A DNA stretch of 64,000 nucleotides from Ensifer sp. MPMI2T (lineage in GTDB: Bacteria; Pseudomonadota; Alphaproteobacteria; Rhizobiales; Rhizobiaceae). The first letter of the stretch is position 1; every line of letters starts with the position of its first letter. Positions 59,280-64,000 of the stretch are shown here, one piece after another. The position numbers and the translations under genes are program-made. The notes beneath the pieces are model-generated. The model saw nothing but the letters and a program-made list of their open reading frames with translations. It was not told where the DNA came from and ran no database searches. Location of the stretch: the NCBI RefSeq assembly GCF_004827385.1, contig NZ_SRXN01000001.1, positions 558,001 to 622,000 on the forward strand, written 5' to 3'.

Positions 59280-60815
59280 ATGCGTAAATTTGTATCTCCC
59301 GGTGCAGGGAAGTCCACGATCCGCCTGTGTGCGGCGATCTTGCTGGCAGGCGCTGCCACCGGTTGCAGCTCGGATGTCAGCCGCTTCAACGGGCTTTTTT
59401 CAAGATCTGACGACATAACGACCAGTTCGATCCCGCAAAATACGATGCCGGTGCCTCAGGGCGATGTTGCCGGCGGGCAGCTTGCGGCCATTCCGTCTGG
59501 CGGGGGCGGTGCGTCCTATGGTCAACCGTATCCGGTCGCGGGTCAGAACGCCGTGTATAACCCGGCGCCCGTCTCCAGTGCACGTGTCGCCTCGACGCCG
59601 ATGAGTGTTCAACGCACAGCGCTGGCGGATCCCTCCATAGCAGCTCCGCAACAGCAGGCGCTTCCGTCGCAACGGCAGGCGCAGTCCGTCGCCGTCGCCA
59701 AGACCGAGACTCTGCCTGCAGCGGCCAGGGAGCCGGCGAGCAAGGGTGGCTGGGGCACGCAAAACGCGCCCTCCGTCATGGTTCGCCAAGGCGACACGGT
59801 CGCCACGCTCGCGAAGCGCTTTGGAGTCCCGGAGAAGGAAATCCTCAGGGCAAATGGGTTGAAGTCGGCTGGGCAGGTAGAGCCCGGTCAGCGCCTTGTG
59901 ATCCCGACGTTCGGTGTTGTGAGCAGTGCTGCGAAGGCGGCCGCCTCCAACTCGATCGCCGATATCGAGGGCGGCAAGCAGCGTCCATTGCCGCTGCCGG
60001 CGGACAAGCGCGAAGCGGCGATCCTTCCCGGCCAAACGCAATCGCGTGAAAAGAACGAAAGCCGCAGCGATGTCGCCGCAGGCAAGCTCGCCTCCAAGGG
60101 AGAAGGTACTGGCGGCGACGGCCTCTACACCGTCAAGCCAGGTGACTCGTTGAACCGCATCGCCAAGGCGAACGGCGTATCGGTCAGCGCGTTGAAGCAG
60201 GCAAACGGTCTGACGGCCGAGGCGATCCGCGTCGGCCAAAAGCTGAAGATGCCGGGTGCGGCGAATACCGCGACCGATGCGATGGCAACGGCTTCGGTGC
60301 CGACCAAGAAGGCGGAGACCAAGGTCGCTTCGCTCGATCAGGGCAAACCTGCCGAATATAAGCCGCCGGTTGCCAAGGAGAGCGTTTCGGAAGTCGCGAC
60401 CAAGACGGACATCGACGAGGACCTGCCGAAGTCGACCGGTATCAGCAAGTATCGTTGGCCGGTACGCGGCGCGGTCGTTGCCGGATACGGCGCGAACGTC
60501 GACGGCAACCGCAACGACGGCATCAACATCTCGGCGCCGGAAGGCACGCCGATCAAAGCGGCCGAAAACGGTGTCGTCATCTACTCTGGCAGCAGCTTGA
60601 AGGAGTTGGGCAATGCCGTTCTGGTGCGTCACGACGACGGCACGGTGACGGTCTACGGCAACGCCTCGGAACTCAAGGTGCAGCGCGGACAGAAGGTGCA
60701 GCGTGGACAGACACTTGCCGCCTCTGGCATGACCGGCAAAGCGACGCAGCCGCAGGTGCACTTCGAGGTGCGCAAGAACGCCACTCCCGTGAACCCAACA
60801 ACCTATCTAGAATAG
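59280..60815 (+). CDS. LysM/LytM (M23) lipoprotein, NlpD/DipM-like, degenerate active site
   Basis: A 511-residue cell-wall protein. A lipoprotein signal ends at Cys29 (LLAGAATGCSS); two LysM domains follow (about 164-206 and 280-326, VKPGDSLNRIAKANGVS), then a C-terminal LytM/M23 domain (about 390-511). The metal-binding HxxxD is replaced by Asn (NRNDGINISA, 410-419), the YxH by YGNA, and the HxH by QVHFEVR, so the enzyme is probably inactive and activates amidases as NlpD and EnvC do. The start at 59280 (MRKFVSPG) fits the signal peptide. It is the NlpD-position gene after surE-pcm. Confidence 0.88.
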   Translation: MRKFVSPGAGKSTIRLCAAILLAGAATGCSSDVSRFNGLFSRSDDITTSSIPQNTMPVPQGDVAGGQLAAIPSGGGGASYGQPYPVAGQNAVYNPAPVSSARVASTPMSVQRTALADPSIAAPQQQALPSQRQAQSVAVAKTETLPAAAREPASKGGWGTQNAPSVMVRQGDTVATLAKRFGVPEKEILRANGLKSAGQVEPGQRLVIPTFGVVSSAAKAAASNSIADIEGGKQRPLPLPADKREAAILPGQTQSREKNESRSDVAAGKLASKGEGTGGDGLYTVKPGDSLNRIAKANGVSVSALKQANGLTAEAIRVGQKLKMPGAANTATDAMATASVPTKKAETKVASLDQGKPAEYKPPVAKESVSEVATKTDIDEDLPKSTGISKYRWPVRGAVVAGYGANVDGNRNDGINISAPEGTPIKAAENGVVIYSGSSLKELGNAVLVRHDDGTVTVYGNASELKVQRGQKVQRGQTLAASGMTGKATQPQVHFEVRKNATPVNPTTYLE

Positions 60816-60848
60816 AGCAATTTCAGGAATTGATTTGGACCGCCGAAA

Positions 60849-61724
60849 TTATGACGGATCGTCAAGTTGCCGACGGAGCCGGCCGGCCAAATCTTGAATG
60901 AACTGCCAGGCGACGCGACCGGATCTCGATCCCCGTGTCGTTGCCCATTCCAGCGCATCTGCGTGGAGCATCTCTCGGTCGACGTCCAAGTCATAGTAAC
61001 GGGCATATCCGTCGATCATCGCCAGGTAATCGTCCTGGCTGCACTTGTAGAACCCCAGCCAAAGACCGAAGCGGTCGGACAACGAAACCTTCTCCTCCAC
61101 CGCTTCGGATGGATTTATCGCAGTCGATTGCTCGTTTTCCATCATGTTGCGCGGCAGCAGGTGTCGGCGGTTGGAGGTGGCGTAGAGCAGAACGTTGGCG
61201 GGGCGGCCTTCCACACCGCCATCGAGAACCGCTTTCAGCGACTTGTAGGACGTGTCGTCATGGTCGAAGGAGAGGTCGTCGCAGAAGACGATGACGGGCA
61301 GCGGCGCCGCTTTCAGGATCTCCATCAGAGCCGGCAGGGTTGCGATGTCTTCGCGGTGCACTTCGACGAGTTTCAATGACCTGCCGGTTTCGCGCGCGAC
61401 CCGCGCGTGGACCGCCTTGACCAGCGAAGACTTGCCCATGCCGCGCGCGCCCCAAAGAAGCACGTTGTTTGCCGGATAGCCCTCAGCGAAACGAAGCGTG
61501 TTGTCGAAAAGGATGTCGCGAACGTGATCGACACCCGTGATGAGGGTAAGGTCGATGCGGTTCGGCTTTGCGATCGGCTGCAGATGGCGATTTGCCGGAG
61601 CCCAGACGAAACATTCTGCCTGGCTCCAGTCGTTCACGGCCGGCGCCGGGCCTGCGATCCGCTCGATAGCCGCCGAAAGCTTCTGCATCTCGTTGATCAG
61701 TATGTCGATCTTGTTTTCCTGCAT
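60849..61724 (-). CDS. DUF815 family AAA+ ATPase
   Basis: A 291-residue ATPase of the DUF815 family, of unknown function. Walker A GARGMGKSSLV and Walker B VIVFCDDLSF are intact, followed by ATSNRRHLLPR (sensor 1-like), SDRFGLWLGFYKCSQDDYL and the C-terminal WATTRGSRSGRVAWQFIQDL. The start at 61724 (MQENKIDIL) follows GGAGACAAGC on the minus strand. It converges with the LysM gene across 33 bases and is divergent from yajC. Confidence 0.88.
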   Translation of the reverse strand: MQENKIDILINEMQKLSAAIERIAGPAPAVNDWSQAECFVWAPANRHLQPIAKPNRIDLTLITGVDHVRDILFDNTLRFAEGYPANNVLLWGARGMGKSSLVKAVHARVARETGRSLKLVEVHREDIATLPALMEILKAAPLPVIVFCDDLSFDHDDTSYKSLKAVLDGGVEGRPANVLLYATSNRRHLLPRNMMENEQSTAINPSEAVEEKVSLSDRFGLWLGFYKCSQDDYLAMIDGYARYYDLDVDREMLHADALEWATTRGSRSGRVAWQFIQDLAGRLRRQLDDPS

Positions 61725-62037
61725 CTGCTTGTCTCCGGTATACGCTCTGCGCTTGGCCTGGCGCTGTGTACATCTGTAATTCTTTGAATTGCCGTAGGGT
61801 TTGCCTCGGAAATTGTCCGTGAGGGAAACCGCGCGGCAGCTTTTTTCCGGTAGCACGACGGTTTGCGCTGGAAAAGGCCAAGCGCGAGTGCTCAGGGGGT
61901 TCTCCTCCCGCGGAATTTGTGTCAGAGGCAGGGGAAACGGATAGGGACAGCCGATTTGCGTCGCGACATCGCATCCCTATATTCCGGCGGATTTCGCGCG
62001 GGGAGAATCCGCGCAATTTGAACTTAAGGAGCGATCG
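61725..62037. other. Divergent gap between the DUF815 gene and yajC
   Basis: About 313 bases without a credible gene; it should contain promoters for both flanking genes. No perfect inverted repeat or recognised repeat element is seen. CTTAAGGAGCG lies directly before the yajC ATG and is its ribosome binding site. Confidence 0.4.
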
Positions 62038-62370
62038 ATGTTCATTACCGAAGCTTTTGCGCAGACCGGTGCCCCGAGCGCGGGCGGTGCAGACATCTTG
62101 ATGTCCATTCTGCCTTTCCTCCTGATCTTTGTTGTCATGTATTTCCTGATCATCCGCCCGCAGCGCGCGCAGATGAAGCGTCGCGAAGAGTTGCTGAAGA
62201 ACATTCGCCGCGGCGATCAGGTCGTTACCGGCGGCGGCATCGTTGGCAAAGTTACCAAGGTGGTCGATGATGCGGAACTCGAGGTCGAGATCGCCGACGG
62301 CATCAAGGTTCGCGTCGTCCGCAGCGGGATTTCCGAGGTTCGCGTAAAGGGCGAACCGGTCAAGGAATAA
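62038..62370 (+). CDS. yajC: Preprotein translocase subunit YajC
   Basis: A small inner-membrane protein of the SecDF-YajC complex. The 110-residue protein has one membrane helix (MSILPFLLIFVVMYFLIIRP), the motif RPQRAQMKRREELLKNIRRG and GDQVVTGGGIVGKVTKV, then EVRVKGEPVKE at the C-terminus. AAGGAGCGATCG precedes the ATG. secD(F) follows after 49 bases, the standard arrangement. Confidence 0.95.
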   Translation: MFITEAFAQTGAPSAGGADILMSILPFLLIFVVMYFLIIRPQRAQMKRREELLKNIRRGDQVVTGGGIVGKVTKVVDDAELEVEIADGIKVRVVRSGISEVRVKGEPVKE

Positions 62371-62419
62371 TCCGGCACGCAGCGTAACCGGCAGAGCCGG
62401 CGAATGGAGCATTTAGAGC

Positions 62420-64000
62420 ATGCCCAACTTCTCGCCGCTGAAAAACGCGATCATCTGGCTCGTCGTCTTGGCCGGCTTTGTTTTTGCTCTGCCGAATCTT
62501 TTTTCAAAGGAAGAGCTTGCGGAATGGCCCACGTGGCTTCCGCAACGGCAGGTTCCGCTCGGGCTTGATCTCCAGGGCGGTTCCGACTTCACGCTGAGAG
62601 TCGTCCGCGACGACATCATTGCGGAACGGCTCAAGGCTACGATCGATGCGATCGGCAAGGCGCTCCGGACTGCCGACATCGCCTATACGGGTCTGTCGGG
62701 CAGCGGCCAGGCGATCCAGTTCAGGGTTCGCGATGCAACGAAAGTCTCGGCTGCGCGCGATGCGTTGCGCCAACTGATCGCTCCCGTCGATAGCGCCGGT
62801 CTCATTCGCAATCAGATTCAGGAACTGGTTTCGGAAGGGGCGGAGCAGGGCGATGTGGTTCGCCTTCGGCTCACCAACGAGGGAATAGACCTCAGGGTGG
62901 CCTCGGCCGTGACCGAAGCCATCGGCGTCGTACGCCGGCGCATTGCCGAAGTCAGTCTCGCAGATCCGTCGATACGGCGGCGCGGCAACGATCGTCTTGT
63001 CGTTCAAGTGCCCGGGTTGGACGATCCGCAGCGATTGAAGGATCTCCTCAGCCAGCGCGCCGAGCTCACCTTCCGGTGGCTTGATCCATCGATGCCGGTG
63101 CAACAGGCGGTCGATACGAGGCCGCCAGCGGCAAGTGAGATCCTCTATTCGCTCGACGATCCACCGGTTCCCTATTTGGTCGAAAGGCGAGCCTTCGTAG
63201 CGGCCGAGGATTTCGCCGAGGCGCAGCCCGATTACGATCCCACAACCGGCGAGCCCGTGGTCAGTTTCAAGCTCGACGCCGACGCGCTGGAGCGCATCAC
63301 GCCGCTTGTGGAGGCCGATTCCAAAAGGCAGTTCGCGATCGTGCTTGATGGGCAGGTGGTGTCGACGCCACGGCTTGCCGAAGCGGTTACCGGCGACACC
63401 GGCCGGATCTCAGGAAATTTGTCCGAGGATGGCGCCAATAACCTCGCCGCCCTGCTGCGCGCGGGACCGCTACCCGCAACCCTGACTGTTGTCGAGGAGC
63501 GTACCGTCGGCCCTGGTGTCGGAACTGACGCGATCGCAAGCGCGCTCAAGGCCGGCATGATCGCAGCACTCGCGGTGGCAGCGTGCATGATCGCGTTCTA
63601 TGGCTTCTTCGGTGCGATCGCGGTGATCGCGGTCATCGTGAATGTGGTGCTGATCATTGCGGTGCTCTCCCTTATCGGCGCGACTTTGACCCTGCCGGGG
63701 ATCGCGGGGATCATTCTCACGATCGGCATGGCGGTCGATTCGAACGTTCTCATCTACGAGCGCCTTCGCGAGGAGGCGCGCGGCCCCGGACCGTTGCGAA
63801 AGGCACTGGACACCGGCTTCTCACGCGTCTTCAGCAGCATCGTCGATGCCAACCTGACAATGGCGATCGCCGGTACCATTCTTTTCTATTTCGGTTCCGG
63901 CGCCTTTCGCGGTTTTGCCGTAACGCTTGCGATCGGAAGCGTGACGACGATCCTGACGGCCCACAGTCTGACACGCCGTCTGGTCCGCGGATGGTATCGC
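62420..64000 (+). CDS. secD: Protein translocase subunit SecD, possibly a SecDF fusion (partial, runs off the window)
   Basis: A proton-driven helper of Sec protein export. The visible 527 codons show the first helix (NAIIWLVVLAGFVFALPNLF), GLDLQGGSDFTLRVV at about 48-62 (usually GGSHL), the periplasmic P1 domain, and TMs with GMAVDSNVLIYERLREEAR holding Asp440 of the proton path. It then has GFSRVFSSIVDANLTMAIA and ends LTRRLVRGWYR without a stop. SecD alone would usually stop near this point, so a SecDF fusion, common in rhizobia, is possible. yajC precedes it. Confidence 0.93.
   Translation, partial: MPNFSPLKNAIIWLVVLAGFVFALPNLFSKEELAEWPTWLPQRQVPLGLDLQGGSDFTLRVVRDDIIAERLKATIDAIGKALRTADIAYTGLSGSGQAIQFRVRDATKVSAARDALRQLIAPVDSAGLIRNQIQELVSEGAEQGDVVRLRLTNEGIDLRVASAVTEAIGVVRRRIAEVSLADPSIRRRGNDRLVVQVPGLDDPQRLKDLLSQRAELTFRWLDPSMPVQQAVDTRPPAASEILYSLDDPPVPYLVERRAFVAAEDFAEAQPDYDPTTGEPVVSFKLDADALERITPLVEADSKRQFAIVLDGQVVSTPRLAEAVTGDTGRISGNLSEDGANNLAALLRAGPLPATLTVVEERTVGPGVGTDAIASALKAGMIAALAVAACMIAFYGFFGAIAVIAVIVNVVLIIAVLSLIGATLTLPGIAGIILTIGMAVDSNVLIYERLREEARGPGPLRKALDTGFSRVFSSIVDANLTMAIAGTILFYFGSGAFRGFAVTLAIGSVTTILTAHSLTRRLVRGWYR

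Overview
The window is a gene-dense, high-GC stretch of chromosome from an alphaproteobacterium, almost certainly a Sinorhizobium/Ensifer species or a close member of the Rhizobiaceae. The case rests on an ExoR protein beside xthA and a cardiolipin synthase, a PopZ-type DUF2497 protein beside tolC and valS, EipB (DUF1849), LpxI in place of LpxH, a phasin, RIME-type rhizobial intergenic palindromes in several gaps, and a gene order that I recall as close to the Sinorhizobium meliloti chromosome. It is conserved core genome. I see no integrase, transposase, phage gene, CRISPR array, rRNA or tRNA.

Layout. 1-7.3 kb: an alpha/beta hydrolase, cysE, a DUF3126 gene, a phasin, clpS-clpA, and an AzlC-AzlD pair. 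7.3-10.2 kb: a four-gene minus-strand unit (ridA-like, glycerophosphodiester phosphodiesterase, FemAB-like GNAT, HIT). 10.3-24.9 kb: eipB, then the translation and envelope block rpsB-tsf-pyrH-frr-uppS-cdsA-rseP-bamA-lpxD-fabZ-lpxA-lpxI-lpxB. This block links ribosome synthesis, undecaprenyl and phospholipid precursors, outer-membrane protein assembly and lipid A synthesis. 24.9-33.2 kb: gltA (minus), comEC, exbB-exbD, a Pcm-like methyltransferase and tolC. 33.4-43.2 kb: popZ, valS, a FadL porin, exoR, xthA (minus), cls, and erpA (minus). 43.4-57.5 kb: dgt, argS, a large SPOR protein, nagZ, scpA-scpB, a lone ABC ATPase, tatA-tatB-tatC, serS, surE. 57.5-64 kb: pcm, an unknown gene, a LysM/LytM lipoprotein (NlpD/DipM-like), a DUF815 ATPase (minus), yajC and the start of secD or secDF, which runs off the window.

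Most neighbouring genes are tightly coupled: stop/start overlaps at azlC/azlD, uppS/cdsA, lpxD/fabZ, scpA/scpB, tatB/tatC and surE/pcm. Several convergent or unit-ending gaps carry clear hairpin terminators. No obviously new multi-gene system is visible. The observations most worth checking are a surE-pcm-NlpD-like cassette whose LytM domain has lost its metal ligands, an unknown 216-residue protein inside that cassette, a perfect 15-bp inverted repeat in the exoR leader, an operator-like palindrome inside the phasin promoter, a ComEC without the metallo-beta-lactamase motif, and a second Pcm-like methyltransferase with altered motifs.
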